A stretch of DNA of 64,000 bases from Bacillus sp. SD075 (GCF_017355165.1 NZ_JADILK010000002.1:186001-250000); one strand, 5' to 3'. Positions 25,552 through 34,804 are shown, counted from the first letter of the stretch. Program-made: numbers and translations. Notes: generated by a model not told the origin, from the sequence alone.

Positions 25552-26003
25552 AATCCCTTCCTTTTCCATTGAAATGCTTTCTTGATCCCTTGAACATAGT
25601 GCCGAGAAACATATTCTTTTTCCCCTGATCGGAAATACACACATAAAGTCCCGTTGAAAGATGCTTCGAATCTGCTTAACTCATCTAAATTGGCAATCAC
25701 TGACTTGGACAAGCGCACGAATTGATTACCAGGAAGGTCCCTTTCCAATTCATATAACCTTTCTTTCATTTCGAAAGTCCCCTGTTTTGTCCGCACCTTT
25801 ATGGAATCTTGCTCAGTGAACAAACAGATAATTTCCTCTGCCCGGAATACGTGCTGCATTTCTTCTTTCCTGCCAACAAAATACGGTCTTTTCTTTTCCT
25901 TCAAACGCTCCATCAATTCCTCCACGTCCTCATTCCATTCATTATTACGAATAAGCACCTCTATCGCCTTGATCTCCTCATCTATCTCTACGTTTATTTT
26001 CAT
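25548..26003 (-). CDS. LytTR DNA-binding regulator
   Basis: Cytosolic regulator of 151 residues without receiver domain. The N-terminal 50 residues are acidic and helical. The LytTR domain covers about 55-150, with 'AEEIICLFTEQDSIKVRTKQ', 'FVRLSKSVIANLDELSRFE' and 'YVSRHYVQGIKKAF'. Start ATG 26003 has GGGAGG in front. An upstream in-frame ATG would add 17 residues without a site. It is coupled to the DUF3021 gene and probably autoregulates. Short LytTR-DUF3021 pairs often control a transporter or cell-surface genes, but none is adjacent here. Confidence 0.84.
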   Translation of the reverse strand: MKINVEIDEEIKAIEVLIRNNEWNEDVEELMERLKEKKRPYFVGRKEEMQHVFRAEEIICLFTEQDSIKVRTKQGTFEMKERLYELERDLPGNQFVRLSKSVIANLDELSRFEASFNGTLCVYFRSGEKEYVSRHYVQGIKKAFQWKRKGL

Positions 26004-26129
26004 TTCTGCGACCTCCCTTTGCTTATAATGTAAGTATATTGATATTTTTGGCAATTTGCTTATGATTTCCGGCTACATGTAACTTCACAGTGATAACATG
26101 CTTGAAATGGATACTCAGATACACTAAAT

Positions 26130-26160
26130 AACCGTCCAAATAATAATTGGACGGCCTTTT
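26130..26160. terminator. Terminator-like hairpin after the thioesterase gene
   Basis: CCGTCCAA/TTGGACGG stem with loop ATAATAA. CCTTTT follows on the plus side, TTATTT on the minus side. It probably ends the minus-strand thioesterase transcript. Confidence 0.6.
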
Positions 26161-26239
26161 GATATGAAAAATCTACTCCCTCATTTGATGCGTTTACATT
26201 AATTAACCTATTTAATGTCCTTTTTCTCTAAGGGTTCAA

Positions 26240-26725
26240 TCACTCTTTGCTTGTAAAAGTACTTGGCATCACCACAGCAATTACCTCACCACGGGCACAA
26301 AGTTTATCGATGGCAAACACCTCTGTTTCGATTCTCCACTTCTTAGGATGAACTTCATGAATCGTCCCAACGGCTATTAATGGCACATCATTTGGGGTTG
26401 GCTTTACGAACTCCACTTTCAGTGACGCAGTCACGAACCTGGGAGGCTCCACTCCATCTCCAACTTCATGACCATTTTTACGGTGTAAAGCCAATGCAGC
26501 GGAACCTGTTCCATGACAATCAATTAAAGATGCAATCAAGCCGCCATAAACAAATCCTGGAATTGCGATATGCTCTGGACGTGGTGTATAAATTGTCCTT
26601 GTTAGCTCGCCTTGCCAACCCGTTCGAAAATGATGACCATCTTTGTTTAACCGACCACATCCATAACACCATGCATATGCATCTGGATAATCATCTTGAA
26701 TCGCTTTTAGCACATTCTCCTCCAT
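26240..26725 (-). CDS. Hot-dog fold thioesterase (PaaI/4HBT family)
   Basis: Acyl-CoA thioesterase-type protein of 161 residues. The family core is 'IPGFVYGGLIASLIDCHGTG', where the Asp in 'SLIDCHGT' is the expected catalytic acid, followed by 'VTASLKVEFVKPTPND' and 'IETEVFAIDKLCARGEVIAV'. The N-terminal 'AWCYGCGRLNKDGHHF' contains two cysteines (CxxCG) found in one subgroup of these proteins. AAGGAGG precedes the ATG. It is monocistronic. Substrate unknown. Confidence 0.82.
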   Translation of the reverse strand: MEENVLKAIQDDYPDAYAWCYGCGRLNKDGHHFRTGWQGELTRTIYTPRPEHIAIPGFVYGGLIASLIDCHGTGSAALALHRKNGHEVGDGVEPPRFVTASLKVEFVKPTPNDVPLIAVGTIHEVHPKKWRIETEVFAIDKLCARGEVIAVVMPSTFTSKE

Positions 26726-26949
26726 CAGCTCTCCTCCTTTTTCGGAATATTATAACATTTCCAAAGGATGATCGGTCTATTTAGATAATTGCTGAAAGGC
26801 TAGTTTTTGTAATTCCTTGATTCTTTGTTAAGCTTACATCCAATTATTGATTTTCATAGATTAGTAAAACTTACGCAGCTCTATACATGCTGTGTAAATC
26901 TCCAACATAAAAAATTCGCAAGAATCCCTGTTCCTTTACTAGAAATGAC
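26726..26949. other. Intergenic region, no gene seen
   Basis: The region between the thioesterase promoter and the terminator of the glycosyltransferase operon holds only unsupported short ORFs. Confidence 0.35.
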
Positions 26950-26986
26950 AAAGGCCCCTGCGAGCAGCATTCAGGAGCTTTCCTTT
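26950..26986 (-). terminator. Terminator of the glycosyltransferase operon
   Basis: Minus-strand AAAGG-AAA-GCTCCTG pairs with CAGGGGCCTTT, with a 10-base loop. It is 70 bases beyond the stop of the second glycosyltransferase. The stem is bulged. Confidence 0.45.
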
Positions 26987-27054
26987 GACTATTCACTAGT
27001 TAAGAAGTGTCTTTCATTACATCGTCTACTTTTCTGTTGCAGGCTTACTTCTTT

Positions 27055-28845
27055 TTAAAAGTTAAGCCTTTTTCTTAAATCCCAATACTTGAATGTCATT
27101 TTACCCATCTTCGACTTCGAAAGTGAATCATATTTACGCCCAATTGCTAGGTTTCGTTTTTCTAGCTGAGTGATTTGTTTAAGTTGAACTGCATTAAGTC
27201 TTTTTAATTGCTTTACTTCTTTTGCCAATTCTTTATTTTTCACTTTCATATCATTTTTTTGTTTATCAACTATTGCCCGTTCTTTCATGGGAATTTCCAC
27301 ATCTTTTGGTTTTAGTTTAGGATTGCCATAGGTTTCGAATTCTATAGTTTTTAGGTATGGCATGTTATATTGAAAGTTTTGTTCAAAACTCCCATAACTT
27401 TTATGGATGTGGAGAAATGTATAACATCCAGCTTTTTCTGCTGAAGAGATCTGTCCATACCCAGACAGTTTAAATAGTTTCTCGACTCGTTTTATTTCTT
27501 CAGGTATATTTTTGACAATATAGGTGAAAACTTCGTCCACATGAAACTCTGCAGGCAATTTTTTCACTTTTTTTGATGGTGCATGCTTATTCAGTTCATC
27601 AAAGTCATCTTCATCAATATAAAATATGTTTGTGCTTTGATCTACATAATCTGTAATACGCTTGCTCCATAATAGTCCTTGCAGGTTTTTTATTGCTTCC
27701 GAAAATAAAAACTGCCTGCTGACCTGATACATTCGTTTTGCCGCAAACTCATATATCTCCTTGTTACATAGTGCTAATTTTACTGAGTCTCGGAAATCCT
27801 TCTCTGTAACAGCATATAACGGGTAATCTTCACCAAAAAGCTTTTTATGCATTTCGGTTGGATTCATTATTACAGCCTTCCTTAAAATCCCATACTCCAA
27901 TAGCTTTGTAGACAGTTCCAGACTGCTATCCATTTCCTCACTTCTCCAGGTTATCCCAATATCACTGTTCACGATTAATTGTTGGGCATTCTCCCTTGTC
28001 AATGCCCCGTACCATGTAAGCCCATCTGTATTTTTAAGCAGGTATGCCGCTTCTTCCTTAAACAGAGAATCATCTTTAGCCCATTTGAATTTATCTCCCG
28101 CTACATCAAGTGATAGATTCGGAATCTCACGTTTTAATTCTTTAAAAGCGGTAATGATGGGAATGGTCTTCCAATCTGGATCGAATTTCCCTGTATATAC
28201 AAGTTTGTTTTTTAACCAGGTCTGCCCTTCCGCTATTTCAATGTTCGGTATCATCGGGGTAAGCAAGGAAACTTTGTTTTTTTCTTTATTCAATTTAAGA
28301 ATCTCAATGACAAATTCGCACATCTCTTCTGTTTGACATAAGAAATACGCACACTGATCATATATATCTTTGATGCTCTCAAATTTTTCTTCATTAATAT
28401 CCTGGCCTATGTGGGTCAATCCAGTAGCATATACTAATGTATTCTTTATGATATGCTTATGCTTTGCTATTTTTTCAACAGTCTCGATGCTTCTAACAAA
28501 TAGCCAATCATATTCCTTTTGACTCCAATAATGAGAAATGAGCATTTCAGCTATATCAAAATCAATGGCACCTTTTTTTACCCATTCATCATCATTGGTA
28601 CTAAAAAAAGGATCAAGAAAAGGATTGAGAATGGTTATATTATCAAATTTCTCAAGAGGCTGAATTAAGATATCGCGTTTTACCGGGCTAGCTAAAAGTA
28701 AGTCAACTTCGATGTTAGAATCTAACGCAATGGTCGATGCTAAGGAAGATAAAAATACTGCAGATCCATCCATTGAATTCATGTCAATAAAGCCAAATAG
28801 AAGTACCTTCAATTTTCTGTTTTCAACTAGTTCATGTGAATTCAA
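27055..28845 (-). CDS. Glycosyltransferase (GT4-like) with C-terminal coiled coil
   Basis: Protein of about 596 residues. The middle part shows a GT-B fold: 'KLVYTGKFDPDWKTIPIITA' (start of the C-terminal Rossmann domain), 'LSLDVAGDKFKW', 'GLTWYGALTRENAQQLIVNS' and 'ELSTKLLEYGILRKAVIMNP', matching GT4 enzymes with the glutamate of the E-x7-E region in 'LSTKLLEYG'. Residues beyond 500 form a charged coiled coil. TTG 28845 is favoured: TTGGAG is eight bases upstream, and the GTG three codons earlier overlaps it. It is last in a three-gene operon with another GT4 enzyme and a coiled-coil protein. The acceptor may be a cell-surface glycan or spore/S-layer protein, but nothing shows which. Confidence 0.78.
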   Translation of the reverse strand: MNSHELVENRKLKVLLFGFIDMNSMDGSAVFLSSLASTIALDSNIEVDLLLASPVKRDILIQPLEKFDNITILNPFLDPFFSTNDDEWVKKGAIDFDIAEMLISHYWSQKEYDWLFVRSIETVEKIAKHKHIIKNTLVYATGLTHIGQDINEEKFESIKDIYDQCAYFLCQTEEMCEFVIEILKLNKEKNKVSLLTPMIPNIEIAEGQTWLKNKLVYTGKFDPDWKTIPIITAFKELKREIPNLSLDVAGDKFKWAKDDSLFKEEAAYLLKNTDGLTWYGALTRENAQQLIVNSDIGITWRSEEMDSSLELSTKLLEYGILRKAVIMNPTEMHKKLFGEDYPLYAVTEKDFRDSVKLALCNKEIYEFAAKRMYQVSRQFLFSEAIKNLQGLLWSKRITDYVDQSTNIFYIDEDDFDELNKHAPSKKVKKLPAEFHVDEVFTYIVKNIPEEIKRVEKLFKLSGYGQISSAEKAGCYTFLHIHKSYGSFEQNFQYNMPYLKTIEFETYGNPKLKPKDVEIPMKERAIVDKQKNDMKVKNKELAKEVKQLKRLNAVQLKQITQLEKRNLAIGRKYDSLSKSKMGKMTFKYWDLRKRLNF

Positions 28846-28882
28846 AGTTTTCACTCCAATGACTGAAATCTGATATGAATTT

Positions 28883-29206
28883 TTATTTTTTTATTTGTTC
28901 TTTTATAGATGATTTAAGCGCAAGATATTTTAACGTGAATTTCCCTGCATATGTAACGTTGAATTTGTGTTCTAATAACTTAAGTCTTCGTATCTCTTTG
29001 TTAAGCTTAATATTTTCTATTTGGGCCGTCTTACTCTTTTCTAATTCTTCTCGCAGCATATTATTTTCTTTTATAACGTTCTCAATTATTTTTTGTTTTT
29101 CAATGCCATTGCCCTCTATGAGTTCCAATGTCATGGACATCATGTCCTTCACTTGTAATTCAAGTTCCTCATACATAGTTTTCCAATATTCGTTTCGTTC
29201 GTCCAT
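28883..29206 (-). CDS. Coiled-coil hypothetical protein of the glycosyltransferase operon
   Basis: Soluble protein of 107 residues, largely heptad-like: 'NEYWKTMYEELELQVKDMMS' and 'KENNMLREELEKSKTAQIEN'. Its C-terminal 'FNVTYAGKFTLKYLALKSSI' resembles the end of the adjacent glycosyltransferase ('MGKMTFKYWDLRKRL'), which suggests a shared interaction or a duplicated tail. GAGGGGAG precedes the ATG. It is probably a partner that holds the two glycosyltransferases together. This is inference from similarity and position. Confidence 0.6.
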   Translation of the reverse strand: MDERNEYWKTMYEELELQVKDMMSMTLELIEGNGIEKQKIIENVIKENNMLREELEKSKTAQIENIKLNKEIRRLKLLEHKFNVTYAGKFTLKYLALKSSIKEQIKK

Positions 29207-29226
29207 ATTGAAAAAACTCCCCTCTT

Positions 29227-30411
29227 TTAACCTTGGATAATCTCCAATTCTCTTTTAATAACGACATCTACCGCGCATTTTTCTCGAATCGACTGAGAAG
29301 CTTGTTTTGACACTCTTAAAAATACGTCCGAGTTGTAATATAAACGCTCTATTGCATCGGCAATATCGATAGGAGACTCAGGTTTTGTTAGAAGGCCCGA
29401 AAAATCATGTTCAACGAATTCCGGGATTGCCGTAATATCTGTTGAAATCGGCACTAGTCCGCTCGACATTGCCTCACACATAGAAACCCCTTGAGAATCC
29501 AAACGGGTCGGGCAAAGGAAAATTCCATACTCCTTATGTAATGCAGCGATTTTCTCCTGAGGTAGGAAACCTTTATGAATCGTTACGTTCTCAAAATCCC
29601 GGATTGGCTCAACGGTTTGATCGAACAATTTTCCATCACCATAAAATGCAAATTCCAAACTATAAAAGTATGGTCTCTTCGATAGTTCCAGCACTGCCTT
29701 CACCGATAAATCATTAGCGTATTTTCGTGAAGCGTATGGCCTGATTGAAAGGACTTTTGTCCGCATTTCAACTGGCTTTTCAATAAAGGTAAACAGGTTG
29801 TCATCTATTACATTAGGAATGATTACTGAATTTTTCGACTCTGCTCTTGCGTCACATTCCGCTATATGTTCTTTGAACCATTTGGAAATATGAACAAAGG
29901 TTGTATCCAATTCATTCGTTTGATAAAACCAATTCATGAAAGAAAGCTGTGCTACATAGTAGTCATCAGACATTTCAAGTATCTTTCGCAGGCTTTCAGG
30001 GCTTTCAAGAAAATTAAACCATCTTCTATGCCATGCTTCCGTTTCAAATCCATGTATCCAAGTGATAATCGGTAAATCTGTGTTCGTTTCTTTTATCACT
30101 TGTACCATTTTGGGGGTAACAAAATGAATGAGCGCTTTTTTATGTACTTTATGATTTAAGAAAATGCGCAGATGCTGTTCAGTTCCTCGATAAACAGGCA
30201 CATTTTCAAACGTATACTTTTCTTCTTTTTTGTAGGAAGGATGCAAGACAAAGACATCAACCTTCAAACCCTCATCCAGATAAGCCTTGACTCTTCGGTG
30301 GATAAACCCATTCCGATATAACTGATCTTCATGTGGATAAGCATTCGTAATGATTACATATCTATCTTTTTCACTAAATGCAAGCTCATATAGATTTACA
30401 GATTCCTCCAT
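29227..30411 (-). CDS. Glycosyltransferase family 4
   Basis: Retaining GT-B glycosyltransferase of 394 residues in the cytosol. The N-terminal domain reads 'RYVIITNAYPHEDQLYRNGF' and 'IITWIHGFETEAWHRRW'. The C-terminal domain has the sugar-nucleotide site 'VSMCEAMSSGLVPISTDITA' with Glu-x7-Glu-like arrangement and 'IPEFVEHDFSGLL'. ATG 30411 has AGGGG eight bases upstream. The GTG three codons earlier lies within that site. First gene of the operon. Donor and acceptor are unknown. A cell-surface or glycoprotein role is the common one for such pairs. Confidence 0.82.
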   Translation of the reverse strand: MEESVNLYELAFSEKDRYVIITNAYPHEDQLYRNGFIHRRVKAYLDEGLKVDVFVLHPSYKKEEKYTFENVPVYRGTEQHLRIFLNHKVHKKALIHFVTPKMVQVIKETNTDLPIITWIHGFETEAWHRRWFNFLESPESLRKILEMSDDYYVAQLSFMNWFYQTNELDTTFVHISKWFKEHIAECDARAESKNSVIIPNVIDDNLFTFIEKPVEMRTKVLSIRPYASRKYANDLSVKAVLELSKRPYFYSLEFAFYGDGKLFDQTVEPIRDFENVTIHKGFLPQEKIAALHKEYGIFLCPTRLDSQGVSMCEAMSSGLVPISTDITAIPEFVEHDFSGLLTKPESPIDIADAIERLYYNSDVFLRVSKQASQSIREKCAVDVVIKRELEIIQG

Positions 30412-31411
30412 TTTGTTCACCCCTACTATTCAGTCATCTTCAACCAACCTGCTACTTTCTGTTAATGAAGGATTTTTAGAAGACCCTTTTCCAATTACTT
30501 TTAAAACCGTCAATCGATTATAACAAACGTGTATTACTGAATATTGACATCAATATGAGGATTCTGTAAATAAAAGTGAAGTTTTCATGAACTTTTATCC
30601 ATTTTTGTAAAGTTTCATTAATGCCTTAACACAGGGGGATCAGTATTCGTATAAACAAGCAAAATAAAGAAGGACGATCCTTTTATCGAAATCGCCCTCT
30701 TACATTTAAACTATTGTAACGATGTTTGCCACTTCATTTGTATATAGCAAATGATAAGCTATATGTATCAATGTTTTCATATCCTCCAAGGAAAAACTCC
30801 CCTCTTTCGCAAGTTATTTCCCTAATAAAACAATCCACCAAGAGGTGATCCTAGAATATTCTTTATAGGAAAGAAAAGTGGTTAAGATTTGTTATGATAA
30901 ATTACGTCACCTCACATCGTCCTACATTATGAGGCTAAACTGGATTATTGTGTTTCAGGTGAATTCCCAGTAAGAAGAAATGAGGAAGATATTTTTAAAT
31001 GCCTTGGTTATACCGTGGTTTGGCAGTTAGAAATCAAACGATGTTTGTTTATCGGCCAAAGTTGAGGGTAGACATATACCGGTTTTATAAAAAAACGCAC
31101 GAACATATTGCTAGATTGCGGGATTTATGTTCGAGGCATCTCTACGAAACTTTTATCTTTTGTCCATATACCGTCTGAAGAAATTTACGGAATATGGGTT
31201 GTTTGAATACAGTAGATAGCCTATTTTTCTGTTGTTAACTATTTTTTATATCCTGAAGTTATTTGTGTAGTTACTTGATCATCAGTATCACTCTCTTTAT
31301 CCCTTGAACAGTCAGTAAACTTTTTTCTACCTTCAAGAATTATTCAAGCATGTTTTTGTAAGAATAGAATAGAATCGAAAAAAGACCAATTTGCTGAAGA
31401 GAGTGATATTG
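30412..31411. other. One-kilobase gene-poor stretch with an ORF remnant
   Basis: No intact gene. A short open frame near 30938-31068 reads 'AKLDYCVSGEFPVRRNEEDI' and 'FKCLGYTVVWQLEIKRCL', has no start with ribosome site, and looks like a gene fragment I cannot name. An imperfect hairpin at 30669-30700 (AAGGACGAT/ATCGCCCTT) could be a terminator. The rest is AT-rich promoter territory of the divergent neighbours. Confidence 0.4.
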
Positions 31412-32248
31412 ATGGGACCAATTACCTTTAAAGCATGTGCAATCACTAATGAAATTGATTTGAACAAAATCGCCATTCATTGCGGCATTCCTAAAAAATT
31501 CACCTGGGAAGAGCCCTTAATCCTTAAAGGCGATATTCTAAGTTCCATCCTAAAAAAAAATGTGGACGAATCGCAACAGGTACTGGTTTTTTCCTTTGGC
31601 AGCATTGTCTTCATTAATTACTCACACGCGGATGAACTAAAGGAATTTTCATCCTTTATCCATTCTTTCGAACCGGACATTGATCTCGTCACTGCAGATA
31701 GATTTACAGATGATTACAGCCTTCACTTCAGTGAAACTGAAAACATTAATTTGACAGACGAATATGTTGTTGTGCCTAAATATGAATTTTTCTACCCTGA
31801 ATTAATTTCCACTATTCTCGCAAAATCGGTGGCACTTGAAAAAACGGAGGAACAACTCGGAAAAATCCACGACAAACTGGAAGCCATGATAGACCGACTG
31901 GAAAAAGGCAAGCTGAGAATCGGCAACAAGGAACTAGCGAGAACGACGGCAAAAATCGTACGTCACGAGTATAATACCCTAGCGTATATCATGATCTTGG
32001 ATAAACCTGATATTACATGGACAAGCAGTATTGCCGGTGAATTTTATGACAGAATGCTTGATTTTTTTGAATTGAATGATCGCTATAAAATCTTGAAAAG
32101 TAAAACCGAAATTTTATATAACATCATGGATGGGTTTTCTAACATCAGCCATTCGATCAGGGGACTATTCGTTGAATGGATCATTGTGATTCTCATTGTC
32201 TTTGAGATTGTTCTGACGCTTTTAGAAATTATAGGATGGATTCCATGA
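31412..32248 (+). CDS. RMD1/DUF155-family membrane-anchored protein
   Basis: Protein of 278 residues. It has the DUF155 (RMD1/Sif2-like) pattern: 'QQVLVFSFGSIVFINYSHAD' in the N-terminal part, a helical middle with 'SVALEKTEEQLGKIHDKLEA' and a single C-terminal membrane helix ('LFVEWIIVILIVFEIVLTLL'). In eukaryotes the family acts in mitochondrial organisation. In bacteria its role is unknown. ATG 31412 is preferred, with GAGAG eight bases upstream. A TTG seven codons earlier is possible. It is monocistronic and followed by a hairpin. Confidence 0.78.
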   Translation: MGPITFKACAITNEIDLNKIAIHCGIPKKFTWEEPLILKGDILSSILKKNVDESQQVLVFSFGSIVFINYSHADELKEFSSFIHSFEPDIDLVTADRFTDDYSLHFSETENINLTDEYVVVPKYEFFYPELISTILAKSVALEKTEEQLGKIHDKLEAMIDRLEKGKLRIGNKELARTTAKIVRHEYNTLAYIMILDKPDITWTSSIAGEFYDRMLDFFELNDRYKILKSKTEILYNIMDGFSNISHSIRGLFVEWIIVILIVFEIVLTLLEIIGWIP

Positions 32249-32357
32249 ATTACGAAAATAGCGTATCCATATTAAAATTTCGGGGCCAATTTTCACAATC
32301 CAATAAGAATTTATAGTAAAAAACATGAAGGATTATTTAGTCTTGTTTTAAAATCAT

Positions 32358-32388
32358 GGTTCGGGACGAGACCGTCCCAAACCAATTT
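32358..32388 (+). terminator. Terminator of the DUF155 gene
   Basis: GGTTCGGGAC/GTCCCAAACC stem 110 bases after the stop codon, followed by AATTTTC. Similar in sequence to the hairpin at 34505. Confidence 0.55.
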
Positions 32389-32444
32389 TCGTCACAAACT
32401 GAAGGAATTCCCAACCACTTTTTCTTGCAAATCATGATGTTAAA

Positions 32445-33011
32445 TCATTCAGACACCGATAATTCACTTTCCGTTACCCATTTATGGTTCTTCACTTTTT
32501 CTCCTCCCGTAGTCGGTATGAAATCGACCATATAAACAGTCGTTTTTTCAGCAGATTCAACTTCAGCGACTGTCCCGTTCATCCCTTCCATATGAGAAGC
32601 GTTTACTGTGACCTCTGCTCCTGGTTCATATGTTTTCTCACCTGCATCTTTAATTTCTTCGTGAATGATCCATTTATGGTTTTTGACTTTTTCTCCGCCA
32701 GTTGGTGTATACGAAATTGCATAAGCAGTCGTATCATAGGCACCAACTATTGTTGCTTTCGCCCCCTTCATACTTTCCATATGACCTGATTCGATAATCG
32801 CTTGACTTCCAACTTCATAAGTTGGATTTTCTGCAGCTTTTAATCCTTCTGGAACATCACCCGAGCTAGAATGATTCATGTCCATTTGACTATGTTCCTT
32901 TTCTTCTTTATTTTCATTGTTCTTATCATCGCTGTTGGAACATGCGCCAAGAATTAAAAACAGGGCCGTTAACAACGAAACAATGATAGGCAATTTTGTT
33001 CTTTTTTTCAT
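32445..33011 (-). CDS. YdhK-family lipoprotein with two DUF1541 repeats
   Basis: Surface lipoprotein of 188 residues: signal peptide, lipobox 'LILGACSNSD', then a Met/His-rich linker 'HSQMDMNHSSSG' and two copies of the DUF1541 module, each with 'ESGHMESMKGAKATIVGAYD' or 'NASHMEGMNGTVAEV' and closing 'GGEKVKNHKW'. His- and Met-rich linkers suggest metal binding, possibly copper. YdhK-family proteins are of unknown function. GGGAGG lies before the ATG. It is monocistronic. Confidence 0.85.
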   Translation of the reverse strand: MKKRTKLPIIVSLLTALFLILGACSNSDDKNNENKEEKEHSQMDMNHSSSGDVPEGLKAAENPTYEVGSQAIIESGHMESMKGAKATIVGAYDTTAYAISYTPTGGEKVKNHKWIIHEEIKDAGEKTYEPGAEVTVNASHMEGMNGTVAEVESAEKTTVYMVDFIPTTGGEKVKNHKWVTESELSVSE

Positions 33012-33148
33012 ATTGAATAAAACCTCCCTTATGATTACATCGATCTTACCAATTAAATATGCAGAAAATGTGGAGTAACTCGTGGTAAAAGGAATGGGAC
33101 CTCATATTTTTTATGTAAATCGCCTTACTTGCCCGAACAGAATTCTAT

Positions 33149-33292
33149 TTAGCCACCACAATCGCTGCTTTTATTTTTATTCGACTTTTCTTGCAGAAAC
33201 TTTTTGAATTGCTCTTTTGAAACATCCGATTTCATTGCCAATGTTACTAATTCCACCCATTCGTCAGGGAGTTTTCCATCAAAGTCCTTCAT
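33149..33292 (-). CDS. SinI-like anti-repressor peptide, 47 aa
   Basis: Cytosolic peptide of 47 residues. 'LPDEWVELVTLAMKSDVSKE' followed by 'QFKKFLQEKS' fits the SinI domain, the helical hook by which SinI binds and blocks the biofilm repressor SinR ('DEEWVELM..A' in the family). AAGGAG lies eight bases before the ATG. There is no sinR gene beside it, unlike the canonical sinI-sinR pair. A C-terminal 'SSDCGG' is unusual. It probably titrates SinR or a SinR-like protein encoded elsewhere. Confidence 0.75.
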   Translation of the reverse strand: MKDFDGKLPDEWVELVTLAMKSDVSKEQFKKFLQEKSNKNKSSDCGG

Positions 33293-33561
33293 CACATCAT
33301 CTCCTTCTTTTTATCTAATGATAAATTAGCTCGATCATCTATAGCTGCATTTGAGTGTACATTTAAAAAGTCTACATAAGGTCCCCACGTTTGTTATGTA
33401 ATCAAGTAATTCCCCATTCTTCTATATTAATAACCATAATTATTTATTGATAAAAGTGAATAGCATCTATCGCTGGTGGTAAAACGAAGGTAAAAAGAGA
33501 TGATTTATTGATAGAGGTTATTTGAGGTTTTCAATCCTGCCGGAGATTGCTTGAAGACAAA

Positions 33562-33593
33562 GCAAGAAGGACTTGTCCAAAAGTCCTTCTTAA
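33562..33593 (-). terminator. Terminator of the 205-aa hypothetical
   Basis: AAGAAGGACTT/AAGTCCTTCTT perfect stem starting three bases after the stop codon on the minus strand. Confidence 0.75.
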
Positions 33594-33595
33594 GT

Positions 33596-34213
33596 CTAGT
33601 CTTCCAAAGTTGATTGTTCGATTTTTTGTATGATATGTGAAAGGTTCATGGAGGCACGTTTTTTATAATCCCTGCCTATCGATTTGAATAACCCTTTCGC
33701 TATACCTATTAATATGATTTTGGTATGTCCATCCAAAATCATGGACTTATTAGGGAAACTTGATTCAGCATGTGCACCACCAATCTTATTAGCTGTTTCC
33801 TTAATAAAATCAATGATTTTAATTTCCTGGATTTTCCCTTCGATATCTGCTTTATAGATAATTTGATTTCTCCAAAGCCTAAGCTCAACCCTCTGCTTAG
33901 TATAATCGAAGAGGTCTTCCGTAATAGGAACATTGCCCATTTGAATGGAGTCTTTAATGGGATACAATTTCGGGTTAGGATTGATTTTCTTTATTAAGGA
34001 TTGGTCAATCGTGACCTTTTCCCGCTTTATGCGCGTATTTTTCGTTTCACATAGAATCAGCCTCAACTGTCCGGCAATTATATTGTTGAACTCTTCTAAT
34101 CCAAAGAATTCAACAAGCATTACACTATATTCCAAAATGGTGATCGCTTCATCAAATTTTCGTTTAGCAGCTGCATTCGATCTAGTAAAAACCAATCGAT
34201 TCTTCCTCTCCAT
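33596..34213 (-). CDS. Hypothetical protein, 205 aa
   Basis: Soluble, basic protein starting 'MERKNRLVFTRSNAAAKRKF'. It contains 'AITILEYSVMLVEFFGLEEF' and ends in 'SMNLSHIIQKIEQSTLED'. No catalytic motif, signal peptide or membrane helix is seen. GGGGTG lies eight bases before the ATG. It has its own terminator. I do not recognise the family. Confidence 0.65.
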   Translation of the reverse strand: MERKNRLVFTRSNAAAKRKFDEAITILEYSVMLVEFFGLEEFNNIIAGQLRLILCETKNTRIKREKVTIDQSLIKKINPNPKLYPIKDSIQMGNVPITEDLFDYTKQRVELRLWRNQIIYKADIEGKIQEIKIIDFIKETANKIGGAHAESSFPNKSMILDGHTKIILIGIAKGLFKSIGRDYKKRASMNLSHIIQKIEQSTLED

Positions 34214-34334
34214 ATCCCTTTCACCCCACTGAATTCGAATCTATTGAAAAAATAGTAAAAACATCCATAATGGATGTTTTAGACTGTAGACAAATTCAAA
34301 GAAAGCGAGTTTGCCTACATTTTTTTCTTAAACG

Positions 34335-34455
34335 TTTCAATCTTTTCAAAAATTCGCTACATTTCCGCCGACTGTCTGCCAAGGCTCCTTGCCGCAAGCA
34401 TCCAGCGTCTCGACTAGTCTATTTATTCGGCAGGAGTGTCGCAAATTTCTTCCAT
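34335..34455 (-). repeat. Possible third, distant copy of the dispersed repeat
   Basis: On the minus strand GAATGGAAGAAATTTGCGAC followed by ACTCCTGCCG parallels the start of copy A (GATTGGAGCGGAAGTGCGAG, ACTCCTGCGG). The later AAGGAGCCTTGGC and GGCGGAAA blocks match loosely. The rest has diverged, so this may be an old copy. Confidence 0.4.
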
Positions 34456-34504
34456 TCACTGAGAAAAATTCATAAAACATAAATTATATACTACTCTTAA
34501 TATT

Positions 34505-34535
34505 GGTTCGGAATGAGACATTCCGAACCCCCTTC
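34505..34535 (-). terminator. Terminator of the 78-aa gene
   Basis: GGTTCGGAATG/CATTCCGAACC perfect 11-base stem with AGA... loop, 33 bases after the minus-strand stop. Confidence 0.6.
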
Positions 34536-34567
34536 TAGCGAAAAACTGAACATTTCTCATGGACGTT

Positions 34568-34804
34568 TTACTTATTTGGCCTGAACTTTATCGACTCCGA
34601 TTTATGATTACCTTTTTCTCCTGTATATTCAATACTGATTACATTAGCCAAATTGATATGTTTGCCACCAGCTTGCAGCCACGTCGCATTTTGAATTAAT
34701 TGCAATTTCAGGATACTATTCGCTTCATCGGAATATTGCTCATTCGTCTCTAACTCTTCTGTTTCACCATTCACATAATAAAATTTATATTTTGCATTAC
34801 TCAT
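34568..34804 (-). CDS. Hypothetical protein, 78 aa
   Basis: Small soluble protein beginning 'MSNAKYKFYYVNGETEELET' with a middle 'WLQAGGKHINLANVISIEYT'. The short beta-rich pattern and 'INLANVISI' recall small proteins that bind cofactors or membranes, but I recognise no family. GAGG precedes the ATG by eight bases. Monocistronic. Confidence 0.6.
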   Translation of the reverse strand: MSNAKYKFYYVNGETEELETNEQYSDEANSILKLQLIQNATWLQAGGKHINLANVISIEYTGEKGNHKSESIKFRPNK

